Assembly: GCA_030849075.1 (NCBI GenBank)
Contig: JASAOO010003560.1
Location: 1-64,000 of the forward strand
Length of the DNA: 64,000 nucleotides
DNA from: Zelonia costaricensis
Lineage: Eukaryota; Euglenozoa; Kinetoplastea; Trypanosomatida; Trypanosomatidae
Direction: 5' to 3'
The notes beneath the pieces were generated by a model, which made no database searches, was not told where the DNA came from, and worked only from the letters and a program-made list of their open reading frames with translations. Shown here piece by piece: positions 22,281-32,829 of the stretch; position 1 is the stretch's first letter, and the number at the start of each line of letters is the position of its first letter. Both the position numbers and the translations under genes were made by a program.

Positions 22281-22884
22281 TNCATCGACGTTCCCCCCCT
22301 CCCTCTCCCCGTGTCGTCTCCTCTCTTTGCCGAGCCACGGTGTGTCCAGCGCTTCTTTTTTTTTTTTTTTACCGTGCGTGAATGTCTTCGGCCGTGCCCC
22401 CCTCCGGGTCTCTGGTGCCCCGCTCGTTTCCGATGCTGTCGCAGCGCTGCGTGAAGAACTGAAAAGAAAACAGTGTTGCTTCCCAGCACCACCGCCGTAC
22501 AACTGCGAGAAGACGAAGAGATCGATGTGCGACGTGCTACTTGAGCCTCTCATGACTTCCACGCCTCCTCGCACGCACGACAGCAGGACACCAGGTATCG
22601 CAGGTAAGTTCTTCCCGTGCCTCCACTCGGCGATCGCGGCGGCGGTGCTGCTTCCTTGCACCGACGACAGCGCAAGAAAGGCAAAGCGGTGCCTTCACTC
22701 CCTCTTCCTCCCCCTCCACCTGTCTCTCCTCTCGTATCGTGGCCTGCCCCGTCTCTTGCGATGCTCTCTCCCCCTTGCCGTGCAGTTTGGTGCCTGGGAT
22801 TGACTGACCTCTCTCTGACTGGGCCGCGTGTACCTCCGCCTCTCTCCACACGCCTACACACACATACACACACACAAGGATTGC

Positions 22885-22919
22885 CCCCCCTCTTTCCTCC
22901 CTTTTTTATTACTACACAG
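22885..22919 (+). promoter_or_regulatory. probable spliced-leader acceptor for RPN8
   Basis: A strong C/T tract (about 22884-22910) is followed by TACTACACAG with AG at 22918-22919, giving a leader of roughly 150 bases before the ATG at 23067. Confidence 0.5.
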
Positions 22920-23066
22920 GTCCGCACCTGCACAGAACCTCGGCTTCACCTGCGACGCCTCTCCGCACTCTCTCCACTACGTTTGCCCTAGGGCACGGCT
23001 TGCGTGAGTGCGTGTGTGCGCACGTGTGCTGGTGTGCATCGTCGTCGCGGCGTGCGACGCAGAGCC

Positions 23067-24149
23067 ATGAGCCACGATCCGAAGCCAGCGAACCTCGACC
23101 CGCTCGTCGCGGCCGATGACGCCGCGTCGGACGACGGGAGCGAGGGGAAGGGTGATGTGACGGTGCCGCCGGCGTTCGTGCCGACGGCCGGGCGCGTGGA
23201 GGTGCATCCGCTGGTGCTGCTATCCCTCGTGGACCACTACGCCCGCATGAACACATCGGCGCTGCAGAAGAAGCGCGTCGCGGGGCTGCTGCTTGGCCGC
23301 TACGTGCGCGACCACAGCGGGACGCAGACGCTCGACATCAACAACAGTTTCGCCGTCCCGTTTGACGAGGACCCGCAGGACGCCGATGTCTGGTTCTTCG
23401 ACACGAACTACGCCCAGGAGATGTTCGTGATGCACAAGCGCGTTCTGCCCAAGGTGAAGGTGGTCGGCTGGTACTCCTCCGGGCCGACGATCCAGCCAAA
23501 CGACATGCTGCTGCACCTGCTTGTGGCCGACCGCTTCTGCCCGAACCCGGTGTACTGCGTCGTCAACACGGACCCGAACAACAAGGGGGTGCCGGTTCTG
23601 GCCTACACCACCGTGCAGGGGCGCGAGGGTACCCGCTCGCTGGAGTTCCGCAACATTCCCACCCACCTCGGCGCCGAGGAGGCGGAGGAGATCGGTATCG
23701 AGCACCTGCTGCGCGACTTGACCGACTCCACCATCACGACGCTGTCCACGCAGGTGCAAGAGCGCGAGCTCTCGCTCATCCACCTGTGCAAGGTGCTGCA
23801 GCAGATCGAGGAGTACCTCAAGGACGTCGGCAACGGCGTCATGCCCATCTCCGAGGACGTGCTGGAGGTGCTGCAGGAGCTGATTAGTCTGCAGCCCGAG
23901 ATCTACGCCCGCCGCTCCTCGACGGAGATGATCCGGCACACAAACGACGAGGCGATCGCAACCTTCCTCGCGGCCATCGCGCGCTGCATCGGCGCGCTGC
24001 ACGGCGTCATCATGAACCGCCGCAAGCTCGCGCGCGAGCTGCAGGAGATCAAGGACCGCCGCGCCCGTGCGGCCGAGACGCGGCTGGAAAACGAGAAGAT
24101 GAAGATTGAGGAGGCGGCGAAGGAGAACAAGAACGCCAAACAGGCCTAG
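23067..24149 (+). CDS. RPN8: 26S proteasome regulatory lid subunit RPN8 (PSMD7)
   Basis: 360 residues. It starts at ATG 23067; an in-frame ATG at 23004 adds only a Cys/Arg-rich stretch. An acidic N-terminal extension of about 43 residues precedes an MPN domain (about 44-190), recognisable from VHPLVLLSLVDHYAR, a GLLLGRY strand and SFAVPFDED. The GAEEAEEIGIEHLLRD segment, the two long helices after it and a Lys/Glu-rich tail match RPN8/PSMD7 closely. RPN8 pairs with the deubiquitinase RPN11 in the proteasome lid and is itself an inactive MPN protein. In agreement, the JAMM histidines are absent: the equivalent stretch reads GWYSSGP (residues 134-140), where RPN8 of animals and fungi keeps one His. 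eIF3 and CSN MPN subunits are the alternatives and fit less well. Confidence 0.93.
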   Translation: MSHDPKPANLDPLVAADDAASDDGSEGKGDVTVPPAFVPTAGRVEVHPLVLLSLVDHYARMNTSALQKKRVAGLLLGRYVRDHSGTQTLDINNSFAVPFDEDPQDADVWFFDTNYAQEMFVMHKRVLPKVKVVGWYSSGPTIQPNDMLLHLLVADRFCPNPVYCVVNTDPNNKGVPVLAYTTVQGREGTRSLEFRNIPTHLGAEEAEEIGIEHLLRDLTDSTITTLSTQVQERELSLIHLCKVLQQIEEYLKDVGNGVMPISEDVLEVLQELISLQPEIYARRSSTEMIRHTNDEAIATFLAAIARCIGALHGVIMNRRKLARELQEIKDRRARAAETRLENEKMKIEEAAKENKNAKQA

Positions 24150-25330
24150 GAACGTGAGAGCAGTGATGTGACGGGAATAAAGATGTGTTGCGGGAGACGT
24201 GGGTGGAAGCCCCCCCCCCTTTATCCTTCCCTCGATAGACGCACGCACCTCGGCACCCCGCTCTTCGCCGCTGTCCGCACCTCTATACAGAGCGACCCAT
24301 GCGAAGCTTCGCGTTTGCCGCTGGCAGACGTCTTTTTTGTTTTCGCCAGGTGCCCCACATCGTGCGTGGCGTGGGGGCAAGTGCCCGCTCCCCTCCCCCT
24401 CCTCCTGCCTCACCCCAGTTGCACCTCCCCCTCCCCCTCCCCCCATCACGCTCTTTCGTTCTATTTGTTGTTGTTGTGATCCTTTCTTTTTTGGTTTTCG
24501 ACTGTTGAGTCCCTCGCGATGGTGGCACTGATCTGTGCCACGTTTTGGGGGTTTGTTGGTGTGGGCGCACGGCGGCGCTGGGTATTCGTCCGCCGCGTGC
24601 GTGTGTCCCTCTCTCCGCCCCGCCCCCGCCTTCTCTGCGGTGAGAGGCGGGAATGGAGGCAACAAGAAAGCAAGGGAAAGGTGGAGAGGCGAACCGGGCC
24701 GCAATGGTAATACCGCGACGCACAGCTCTGAACGCCGTGCGGGGCACGTGTTGGTGGCGTCCCAAGCCGGCGCACGCGTGGGAGGGTTTTGGTAGCCACT
24801 ACGCCGTGGCGCCCGTTGGTGCGGGCCGAGGCGGGGAGGCCTCCGTGGAGCCGCAAGCGGCGCGAGCAAGAAGGTGAGAGACCGTGACCGGCAACTACGC
24901 CTCATCCTCTGCCCGCTGCTCGCCCACGCCTTCACGCGTGCACCCGCGCATACGCTGTACTGGAAAGCAGCAAGTCCAGGCACTGTAGCGTGGCGCTCCG
25001 TTCAAGACATGCCGAATGTGTGTACTGGCGCTCACGCCTTTGCTCTCACCCCGCCCTCTCCCTGACCAGTGGCCTGCACTCGTCCATTGCCGCTTTTTTT
25101 TTTTTCTGCTCTCCCGCACCGTCGCCACTGCGCAGAGGGAAACGCCCTTCTTTGCGGCTCCTCTACCTCGCACCACCCCCACACCCACCGTAGCCAAGCG
25201 CGCTCGCACGCACACGCACACCCCACCCCTGCACACGAACTCCGCTGCATCATAGACGGCTGAAGAGGCAGCAGGCTCCTCTTCACCTCTCTCCTTTCTC
25301 CACCTCGTTGTTCTCCTCGACTTGATCGAG
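24150..25330. other. intergenic spacer
   Basis: No gene supported. C-rich and T-rich tracts occur at 24210-24220, 24395-24445 and 25094-25106. The stretch 24650-24960 is of more balanced composition, but its open frames have no recognisable domain. I looked for a retroposon-type element there and could not support one. Confidence 0.5.
25092..25135 (+). promoter_or_regulatory. candidate spliced-leader acceptor for the Cys-rich protein gene
   Basis: A T13-like run and pyrimidine tract lead to GCGCAG with AG at 25134-25135. This gives a leader of about 195 bases before the ATG at 25331. Confidence 0.45.
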
Positions 25331-26767
25331 ATGCCGGGCGACGAGGCCACCGCATCGCAGAGTGCACCGGCCGCAGCCCCGGCACCGGCGCGGCCGCGGT
25401 GCTGCTGCGAAGAGCGGTGCACATGCACACACTGCCACGGCGGAGCCACTCAGTCTCGGTCGCAGCCCGCACGGCAGCGGGGCAGCAGCCGCGCTCCCGG
25501 CGACCATCAAAGCAGCGCGAGCTACCGCGTCAGCCACGTCGATGTTGGCGCGCAGGCTGGCCCGCACGCCTCGCGGCGCTGCCAAGGCTGCATCCCCGAG
25601 GAGGCGCTTCTGCGCGAGGCGGAGCTGCTCACGTTGCAGCAGCGCTGCGGTGCGGCCCGCCTCTCGGACCAGCGCCGCCGCTCCACCCTCGCCGAGGCCG
25701 TTGGCAGCCCGCACTACACCGCGGCAGCGGCGGGCCCGTGCTACCAGTCGAACACCGCTGAGCTGCTTCGTCGGCAGCGCAACGCCTTCTACCAGTCTGC
25801 CGTGAACGCCGAGTACGCGGCGCGGCGCCGCATGCTGCAGGAGGAGCTGGCCGCCCGCCGCGACGAGATCGCCGACCTTCACCGCGTCCGCGAGGCGCAG
25901 CGGATGGAAGCGGCCCGTGTCGCGGCGCAGGCGGGGCACCGCGCCCCCTCGCGTGGGCCCTCACCGCGGCGCTCGTACAGCGTCGACCCCGCCACCCGTG
26001 CCCGCCTCTGCACGCCGCCGCCACCACTGCCGCCTCGTACGTGCGAGGCGCCAAACAGCGCAGCTGCACCGGGTGCCGAGGCCCCGCAGTCTGCCACACA
26101 GACGGGCAGCGCCGGACCTGCGCGGGCGGCCTCGGTGGAGCGGGGGCCCCGTACCCGCGCGGTGGACCTCGCGCCTGCGTCGTGGCAGGCCAGCTACGGA
26201 CCGTACCCGCCATACCCCCCGCAAGGTGAGTGGCACTGCGGCTGGATCTGGTGCCCGGCCGGGGTGTGTGGTGGCGGCGCGCAGAACGGCCGCAGTCCGT
26301 CCCCACCGCGCCAGGGCAGCCGACTGCCGCGGCCGCCTCCTGCTCAGGGCGACGCGGCTGCGCAAACCACAGCGCCGCCCCCTGCCGTCGCCGCCGCCGC
26401 CCCCGCCGCCCCCGCAAAGCCCAGCGCGGCGGAGATCGTGTCAATGCTGGCGGCTGGCGACGTGGAGAAGTCCCTCGCGTGCCTCGCCGGCGACGCAGCG
26501 CGTGGGCGCCGCTCGCGCACGCAGCAGACACGCAGCCACAGCGCCGCCGCCGCCGTTGGGACGCTGGCGGCCCCGCGCTACGGTCGCAAGGTCTTCATCA
26601 CAGACGACGCCTATTGCGACCGCCGCGCCCGCTACCTCGCCGAGTGGGAGGCGCGTGGGGCCGTGCGCCGGGTGCCGGCGACGACGCGCAGCCCCAGCGC
26701 CCCGCTGCCGGAGCGGACGCCGAAGTGGCGCACCACTGGCGTCGAGCCGCGTGGCACCGCAGAGTAG
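25331..26767 (+). CDS. unrecognised protein with Cys-rich N-terminus (CxCxxC)
   Basis: 478 residues from the ATG at 25331. I do not recognise a named family. The N-terminus has a dense Cys/His cluster (C24-C26, then C30-T-C32-TH-C35-H36), which might bind metal. A charged helix follows around residues 157-200 (RRRMLQEELAARRDEIADL region), probably coiled coil. The middle is Pro/Ala/Ser/Arg-rich and disordered, interrupted by an aromatic/Cys patch (GEWHCGWIWCPAGVC, about 300-315). Near the C-terminus an ordered stretch contains FITDDAYCDRRARYLAEWE. The CxCxxC spacing recurs near the N-termini of the two genes at 31783 and 34298, suggesting a shared module. No signal peptide or membrane segment is visible. 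Confidence 0.7.
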   Translation: MPGDEATASQSAPAAAPAPARPRCCCEERCTCTHCHGGATQSRSQPARQRGSSRAPGDHQSSASYRVSHVDVGAQAGPHASRRCQGCIPEEALLREAELLTLQQRCGAARLSDQRRRSTLAEAVGSPHYTAAAAGPCYQSNTAELLRRQRNAFYQSAVNAEYAARRRMLQEELAARRDEIADLHRVREAQRMEAARVAAQAGHRAPSRGPSPRRSYSVDPATRARLCTPPPPLPPRTCEAPNSAAAPGAEAPQSATQTGSAGPARAASVERGPRTRAVDLAPASWQASYGPYPPYPPQGEWHCGWIWCPAGVCGGGAQNGRSPSPPRQGSRLPRPPPAQGDAAAQTTAPPPAVAAAAPAAPAKPSAAEIVSMLAAGDVEKSLACLAGDAARGRRSRTQQTRSHSAAAAVGTLAAPRYGRKVFITDDAYCDRRARYLAEWEARGAVRRVPATTRSPSAPLPERTPKWRTTGVEPRGTAE

Positions 26768-27947
26768 ACCTGTACCAATCGCTGCGCTTGTGTTTGCGTG
26801 TGGGCCGCTGTTGATGTCTCTCCGTCTTCCTTTGTTCTCCTCTCCCGTCTGAGGAGGTCAGGCGCGGCAGAGCGGGTGCCTGCAAGAGATGGCCTTTCCT
26901 TCTGCACGGCCCCCCCTCCTCCCTGGGGGGGGGGGAGAGGCATTCACCTCATGGCACTGTCGTGTTGACCGTGTACGACGTTTCACTTTGTGGTGTCGCA
27001 GATGGTCCGCTCTCCCTCCCGTCCCTGCACGGCGCGCGCGTGCCTCTCAGGGCTCTTGTATCCCCCTTCTCTCCCCTTCCCTTGTTCGTACTTCATAGAC
27101 GTGCCCCGTCAGCACCCACCGCCCCACTTCCCCGTCCCGGGCTCCCCCGCCCTGTACCCCCGCTCCCACTTCTCTCGCTCTACCGAGGGGGAGGGGGGGG
27201 GGCACTTCTACCGTGGCGGGCAGGGCCCCTCCATCCTCGTGTACACGACCCTCCGCAACGGAAGCCAAGTCGACAGAGCAGGCGTACCTACCTGCAGGGT
27301 GTGCGGCCCTACGGTGGCCTGCACACCCTTTTCCTCCCCTCCTGGAAGGGGAGCACTGAGGCCGATTCTGTTGCCCCTCTCGATGGGCGTTGGCAGCCGG
27401 GGGAAGTGCGGCGGTATTAACACGAGAGCTCTGCTGCTCTTGCCCTGCCCGCTGCGCCACCGCCCCCGCCCCCGCCCCCTGAAGGTGCGCGTGCTGCGGC
27501 CCGCTTTGCCCTCGCCGCGGCCCCGCCACACTTCGCTCTCCCCCCGGACACAGGCTGTGGTCCTTCTCTCCCAGGCTTCAGCCGGCCTTTTCCCGGAGTA
27601 CGCGCCTCCCTCCCTCAAGCACCGGCACCCCTCCCCCAACTAGCTCTTTGTGCCACCTCTTCGCCCCTTTGCATCGTGTGCGCCAACCCCACCGCCTCGA
27701 GGACCGCAGTCCAGACGGAAGCCCCCACTTCCTGCTTATACACCCGCACGCCATCCGAGTCCTTCCCCCCCCCTCCCCTCCTCTCTCCATACAGCGTACT
27801 TTCACTCACCTATTGACCGCGCATCCTCCACGCGCAGTCGGCGTCTTCCACACCCTTTGTGCGTGCGCGTCCCCCTCTCTCGACGCCCCTCCTCCTCTTC
27901 CTCCCCTCTGCCCCCTCCCGCTCGGTGCAGCTGGGCATACCGGTCCA
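26768..27947. other. intergenic spacer / SEY1 5' UTR
   Basis: No gene supported. Homopurine G runs occur at about 26927-26938 and 27188-27200. A long pyrimidine-rich region (27640-27930) runs up to the SEY1 start. Confidence 0.55.
27868..27930 (+). promoter_or_regulatory. probable spliced-leader acceptor for SEY1
   Basis: A long C/T tract (about 27868-27923) ends in GGTGCAG with AG at 27929-27930, 17 bases before the ATG at 27948. This supports that ATG over any upstream in-frame start. Confidence 0.45.
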
Positions 27948-30656
27948 ATGAGCCTACACCTCGTCGACAACGATGGCCACCTGCAGCCCGAGAAGAAGCT
28001 CGCGGAGTACCTCGCCGGCATCGCCGCGTCGAGCATCTCCGCGGGCCGCGGGGCTTCCGCGGCGACCAGCAGCGAGGCGACTGAGTCGGTGCTGGCTGCC
28101 GTGGGCATGAACTACCACGTCGTCGGCGTCTTCGGCGGACAGAGCAGCGGCAAGTCCACCCTGCTCAACCACCTCTTCGGGACGGACTTCCAGATGCTCG
28201 ACGAGAAGGTGCGCCGCGGACAGACGACCAAGGGCGCCTTCATGGCGCGCGCCGACACTGCCCTGGCCGGCTTTGAGGCGGCGGCCCAGACCGGGAGCGA
28301 CGCAGCGGCGGCCGCGGGTGCCGGCCCGCTGACTGCGGGTGCGGCGGACCGCAGCTCCCGCCTCAACCGGGCCGCCGCCGCTGCCGCCCGGGACGCCGAC
28401 AGCGACGACGGTGAGGCGGCCGGTGCGGTGCCGGCAAAGTCGCCGCTGATCGTGCTGGACTTCGAGGGCACGGACGGGCTGGAGCGGGGCGAGGACCAGA
28501 GCTTTGAGCGCCAGCTCTCCCTCTTCGGCCTGAGCATTGCCGACACCCTCATCATCAACATGTGGGCCGTCGACGTCGGCCGCTTCAACGCGGCGAACCT
28601 GAGCCTGCTGCGGACCATCTTCGAGGTCAACCTGCAGCTCTTCAGCCACGACAACTACGTCACGGACGAGAAGCCGACGCTGCTCATCGTGCTGCGGGAC
28701 TTCACCGAGGAGGACCCGGCGCCAAGCTTGGCGACGGTGCGCAAGTCGTTCGACACCATCTGGGAGAACATCACCCGCCCCCCGCAATTCGAGGGCGCCA
28801 GCATCGACGCCCTCTTCCACCTCAAGTACTTCATCATGCCGCACTTCAAGCTGCAGAAGCGCGAGTTCATGGCCTCCACCGAGACGCTGCGCCACTGGTT
28901 CGGCGACAGCCGCAGCCCCGACTACCTCTTCTCGCACCGCGAGATGTTCCGTGGGGTGCCGCTCGAGGGACTGCCGGCGTACCTGACGAGCTGCTGGGAG
29001 GCAATCCGCACGAGCAAGGACCTGGACATTCCGACGCAGCGCGAGATGCTGGCACAGCACCGCTGCAAGGAGGCGAAGGAGCAGGAGCTGCGCACCTTCC
29101 GCGGGTTTACGCGGCACTACGAGGACCGCCTGCAGCGCGGCGAGATGCTGACGCGGCTGTCCGAGGTGCTCGACGAGGAAATGGAGGCGCGGCTCACCGC
29201 CTTCTACAAGCAGACAAAGCTGTACAACAGCGACGTGGTGGGGCAGTACGCGCAGGAGCTGGAGGCCGAGCTGGTGGATGCGACGATGCAGGTCGTTAAC
29301 CGCCTGTCCAAGGCCGTCGCCGCAGAGGTGCTCAACAACGCCGAGGCGCGCGCCCTGACGAGCGTCGAGGAGAGTCTTCGGCAGCTGCTCAAGGCGGCCC
29401 AGGCGCTCCCCTTCATCGCTGGCGACGCTTCCAACGCGGCGGAGGCGCAGGCGGCACTCGAGGCGGATGGCGACGCAGCGCCCCCGCCGGCGCACGCCGC
29501 GGGTGGGCAGCGCATGGACTCCCCGGCGTGTCAGAAGCTCGTCCGTGGCTTCTGGCGCACGCTCTGCAGCAGCGTCAACGACCTTCTCGCCGAGGCGGCC
29601 GCGCTGCCGCCGCCGGCGCACCTCTACGGCCGCTACACCGCTCTCGTCGCCCAGGACCCGACGGCGCGGCTGAACGTGTTGAACGTCGTGACCGACGCCC
29701 TCTTCCAGAAGGTCAAGTCGCGTCTCGTGTCGATGGCCGACAGCGCATGCGACACGATGCACGGCGGCTTCGAGCGCAGTCTCACGCACAACAGCGACGG
29801 CACCGTGCGCTTCTTCGCGACCACCAAAGGGCTGCAGAAGGCGGTGCCGGCCGCCGTGCAGGCTGGCATCGTGGTGCTCGGCAGCCTCGTCTACTTCCGT
29901 CTGAAGCTGGTGGCAGCGGACGACGAAGGCGGCGCGGCGGCCGCGGTGCAGCCGCAGAGCCGCTCTGCTCGCCGCGTCCGGCACGACCGGCGCCGCATTG
30001 TCTTTGACGAGAACGCGGCCGAGGCGGCCTTCTACCTCAGCTACGACACCATGGACAGCGCCCCGCGGTACCCGTACGAGGTGCCGGTGGTGGCTGCCGA
30101 CGCCGCGACAGACGGCGGCCCGCCCGGCGCGGCGGCGGACTGCGTGCTGCTGAGCCAGCAGGCGACGGTGCGCGCCTACGAGCTCTACAAGCAGAAGTGC
30201 GACTTCACGACACAGCTGCAGCTGCGCGCTGTCGAGTCGGGCAACCAGCGTCTGCCTGCGTGGGTCATTCCGGCGCTTCTCATACTGGGCTGGAATGAGA
30301 TGCTGTACGTTGCCACGTCGCCGGTGCTGCTCGTGCTCATCGTTGTCGTCTGCGCCGTCTTCTTCAAGCAATTTTTCGTGTCGCAGTGGCACGCCTTTGA
30401 GGAGACGGGGCCGGCCAGCATCGTCATCCCCGCGCAGGCGGTCGTGCACACGCTGAGCCGGCTTGTGCGTCCGGTGCTCGAGGAGGACCGCGCGCCGCGT
30501 CCGGCGCCTGACCGCGACGCCGGGATGCCCGAGCGCGAGATGGCCCGGATGCCGTCCCCTGCCGCCCACGCTGACCCGACGGCGATGGCGCGCGACACGC
30601 CGGTGTCGACGACGCCGGCGACCATGCGCCACCGAGCCGCGCGCAAGCAGGACTAG
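27948..30656 (+). CDS. SEY1: RHD3/Sey1-type dynamin-like GTPase (ER membrane fusion)
   Basis: 902 residues. It is an atlastin-like GTPase that fuses ER tubules, anchored in the ER by a C-terminal membrane hairpin. G1 is GGQSSGKST (63-71), G2 lies in the GQTTKGAFM stretch (about 91-99), G3 is DFEGTDG (171-177) followed by the RHD3-typical [15 protein letters not shown], and G4 is the atlastin-class RD pair (250-251). A long helical domain follows. Residues about 769-808 form two closely spaced hydrophobic segments separated by a few polar residues, then a roughly 90-residue cytosolic tail. An Ala/Asp-rich insertion of about 60 residues (about 101-163) sits between G2 and G3. It looks disordered, and I do not expect it in the standard family. 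Assignment to RHD3/Sey1, not animal atlastin, rests on G3 context and length. Confidence 0.93.
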   Translation: MSLHLVDNDGHLQPEKKLAEYLAGIAASSISAGRGASAATSSEATESVLAAVGMNYHVVGVFGGQSSGKSTLLNHLFGTDFQMLDEKVRRGQTTKGAFMARADTALAGFEAAAQTGSDAAAAAGAGPLTAGAADRSSRLNRAAAAAARDADSDDGEAAGAVPAKSPLIVLDFEGTDGLERGEDQSFERQLSLFGLSIADTLIINMWAVDVGRFNAANLSLLRTIFEVNLQLFSHDNYVTDEKPTLLIVLRDFTEEDPAPSLATVRKSFDTIWENITRPPQFEGASIDALFHLKYFIMPHFKLQKREFMASTETLRHWFGDSRSPDYLFSHREMFRGVPLEGLPAYLTSCWEAIRTSKDLDIPTQREMLAQHRCKEAKEQELRTFRGFTRHYEDRLQRGEMLTRLSEVLDEEMEARLTAFYKQTKLYNSDVVGQYAQELEAELVDATMQVVNRLSKAVAAEVLNNAEARALTSVEESLRQLLKAAQALPFIAGDASNAAEAQAALEADGDAAPPPAHAAGGQRMDSPACQKLVRGFWRTLCSSVNDLLAEAAALPPPAHLYGRYTALVAQDPTARLNVLNVVTDALFQKVKSRLVSMADSACDTMHGGFERSLTHNSDGTVRFFATTKGLQKAVPAAVQAGIVVLGSLVYFRLKLVAADDEGGAAAAVQPQSRSARRVRHDRRRIVFDENAAEAAFYLSYDTMDSAPRYPYEVPVVAADAATDGGPPGAAADCVLLSQQATVRAYELYKQKCDFTTQLQLRAVESGNQRLPAWVIPALLILGWNEMLYVATSPVLLVLIVVVCAVFFKQFFVSQWHAFEETGPASIVIPAQAVVHTLSRLVRPVLEEDRAPRPAPDRDAGMPEREMARMPSPAAHADPTAMARDTPVSTTPATMRHRAARKQD

Positions 30657-31782
30657 TGGACGGCGCCCGTGTGCCGCGGCACCTGGGCAGCGGCACTCCA
30701 CGCAATGAAGTACGAAGCAGAGGCCGGTGCAGCCCCCGCTGTCGCGTGGCGTTGCCTCGGTGCCGCTCGCCGCTCCCCTGCCGCCATCGCGGCTACGCTT
30801 GCCAGGGGTGATGCGTGCGCGTGACCGTGACCATCGTGGCAGCCGATCAGCGGCGCTTCCCCGGGTGCTGGCCCGCCTTCTCACGGCTCCTCTCTCTCCT
30901 GCCCGGTGCGTGTTCTCTCGTGCTTGTGCGTCTTCATGTGGTTGTGCTCGTGCGAGTGTGCTTGTGTTGACGCGTGCTGGAGCCGGCGAGCGGGGGCAGG
31001 GGTGCATGGGTGGGCACGACTGTGCTGCCCGCTTGTATGCGTCAGTGTGCGTGTGTGCGCTCTCTCCCTTCTGCCCACTTTTGTCTAACACTCCTCCCAC
31101 CCCTTGTAGGCGCTCGTGGTTGAGCCTCGGCTTTCCTCGCTCTTCCGCTAAATCAACCCGCACCCCGTCCAAACGCGCGTTTGCGCCTGTCCAGCGCGAC
31201 GCTTCTTGAGGTCGCCTTCTTCTCCTCATCACCGGTGACGGTGCACGCGACACGGCGGATGTGCTCAGGGCAATCGGTGGTCCCTGAGCAGGACACAAGG
31301 AGCGATGCGCGTCCTTTCTTTCCTTTCCGGCGCTTCCCCACCGGTGACCCACGGCACTGCAGCCTCTCACGCTGGCAGACGCGACGGCTCGCGCCTCCCT
31401 CCACCCGCTTCCCGGCTCCACAGCGATGTGCGCTGCACCCTTTCTGCCACGGCCTTCACTTCCTGACGCGTTCCCCGTTTACGCACTCGTGTGTCGTCCC
31501 ACCCTTCTCCCTCGTGTACGCCCCCCTCGACCCCTCCTCTCCGCTTACCGGCGCCGTCACGCACGCGACCGTTGGAACTCTGACCGAAACCTCACCCACT
31601 CGGGCGAGGTGTCCTGCTTCGTCGCTGCCTCTTGTGTCCCTTCGCACCGCGTCCCTCTTTCGGTCAGCGCACCCCCCACTCCCCAACCCACAGGCCTTCA
31701 TACACACGCTCTTTAGCCCCATCGCCAGTGCCCCGCTTCCTTCTCTTTCCCTCGTCCACCACCCCCACCTCGGACAGGCACC
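30657..31782. other. intergenic spacer
   Basis: No gene supported. The composition is mixed with TG-containing stretches (about 30905-31055), then pyrimidine-rich DNA from about 31430 to 31776. Confidence 0.55.
31732..31777 (+). promoter_or_regulatory. candidate spliced-leader acceptor
   Basis: A C/T-rich tract ends in GGACAG with AG at 31776-31777, five bases before the ATG at 31783. An upstream acceptor is likely the main one if such a short leader is not tolerated. Confidence 0.25.
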
Positions 31783-32829
31783 ATGCAGAGCACCTACCCC
31801 ACGCACAACTGCGGGTGCGACTTCTGCACCAGCCGCCGCTCCGTCAACGCCAAGAAGCTCGCCGTGAGTCAGGCCGCCTTCCAGCACAGCGGCGTCATGC
31901 AGCGCAACGGGTGCGACTGCGCGTGCCACACCGCCGGCCAGGCCGGCGCCACCACCTTCGACCCGGCGTACCCCGAGCCGGTCAACCAGACGGCCCTCAA
32001 CGCCTCGCGCGGCCGCAACGGGGTGCCGGGGGGCAACCAGTACACCATCCGCAACGGCACGATGCGCGCCGGCGCATCGCAGAACAACGGCAACGCCGCA
32101 TCGGCCCCCGAGGCGGTGGAGGAGCGGCAGGCGCGCGAGGTCGCGGAGCTGGACGCGCTCGAGAGGCTGCTGATGCTAGAGTACAAGGCTCGCACCAAGG
32201 CCGCGATGGAGGCGGAGCGGCTGAAGGGCAACGCGCCCGGCGGCACGGCACGCCGCTCGCAGCCGCTGCCGGAGGGCTACATGAGCAGCTCCATGGCTGA
32301 CAAGGCGGACTCGGGCACGTGGGGCCGAAGCGGGCCGGGCGTCGGCGCTGGCAGCTACGGCCCCGGCGTGGCCACGATCCACGAGGCCTACGTCGCGGCG
32401 CAGGACTGCCTGGCCGAGCCGCCGGCGCAATGCCACGCATCGCACCTGCTGCAGGACGCGATGGACGACGTGCGAAAGGTCACCTTCGACCCGGTCAATG
32501 CCGGCAACCGCCGTGCCCTGCAGCAGCTCCTGCACCAGCACGGCATGGCCGAGACACCCACTGGTGAGGCTGGCGCGGGCACCGGCAAGGCGGCCAGCGG
32601 CGCGGAGCACAACGCCTTCGGCTCGTCGCTGGCGCAGATCCGCACGAGCTACGCCCACCCGCGCGGCGCCGGTGTTGTGTGGGTGCCCAAGGCGCAGTCG
32701 TCCTCCAAGCAGGTGACACCGAACGACACGAACGTGCTTTCGACGCAGGGCAAGGCACCGGCAGCCCTGTCGCCCGGGGCCGCGGCTGCTATCGCCGCCC
32801 AGGAGAAGCACGTCACCTACGCGGCATAG
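31783..32829 (+). CDS. CxCxxC-motif protein, paralogue of the next gene
   Basis: 348 residues; family not recognised. The N-terminus carries H8-N-C10-G-C12-DF-C15, with a second Cys/His cluster at about 45-50 (CDCACH), so a small zinc- or metal-binding module is possible. A charged helix contains LERLLMLEYKAR (126-137). The C-terminal part holds AHPRGAGVVWVP (291-302). Matching elements occur in the same order in the next gene (34298): C10/C12/C15, LQELVLLEHKNR (104-115) and AHPYGTGMVFLP (307-318). The pair is therefore probably an old tandem duplication. The rest is Ala/Gly/Asn-rich and lacks membrane segments or a signal peptide. Function unknown; a structural or cytoskeletal role is only a guess. 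Confidence 0.8.
   Translation: MQSTYPTHNCGCDFCTSRRSVNAKKLAVSQAAFQHSGVMQRNGCDCACHTAGQAGATTFDPAYPEPVNQTALNASRGRNGVPGGNQYTIRNGTMRAGASQNNGNAASAPEAVEERQAREVAELDALERLLMLEYKARTKAAMEAERLKGNAPGGTARRSQPLPEGYMSSSMADKADSGTWGRSGPGVGAGSYGPGVATIHEAYVAAQDCLAEPPAQCHASHLLQDAMDDVRKVTFDPVNAGNRRALQQLLHQHGMAETPTGEAGAGTGKAASGAEHNAFGSSLAQIRTSYAHPRGAGVVWVPKAQSSSKQVTPNDTNVLSTQGKAPAALSPGAAAAIAAQEKHVTYAA

Larger units (their letters stand above)
21400..23066. other. intergenic spacer with C-rich tract and one ambiguous base
   Basis: No gene supported. There is a CA repeat at about 21885-21900, a dense C-run block at 22237-22280, an undetermined base (n) at 22282, a T run near 22358-22370 and a further CA tract near 22857-22876. 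The terminal part ends in a good splice acceptor. Confidence 0.6.

Noticed and set aside
24650..24960. possible degenerate retroposon (SIDER-type) in the RPN8 downstream spacer
   Set aside because: I could not recognise a signature sequence, target-site duplication or A tail; a search against SIDER consensus sequences would be needed.
27954..31421. 1155-residue minus-strand open frame under SEY1
   Set aside because: The + frame has a complete GTPase domain and membrane hairpin. The minus frame lacks any domain and is explained by third-position GC bias.
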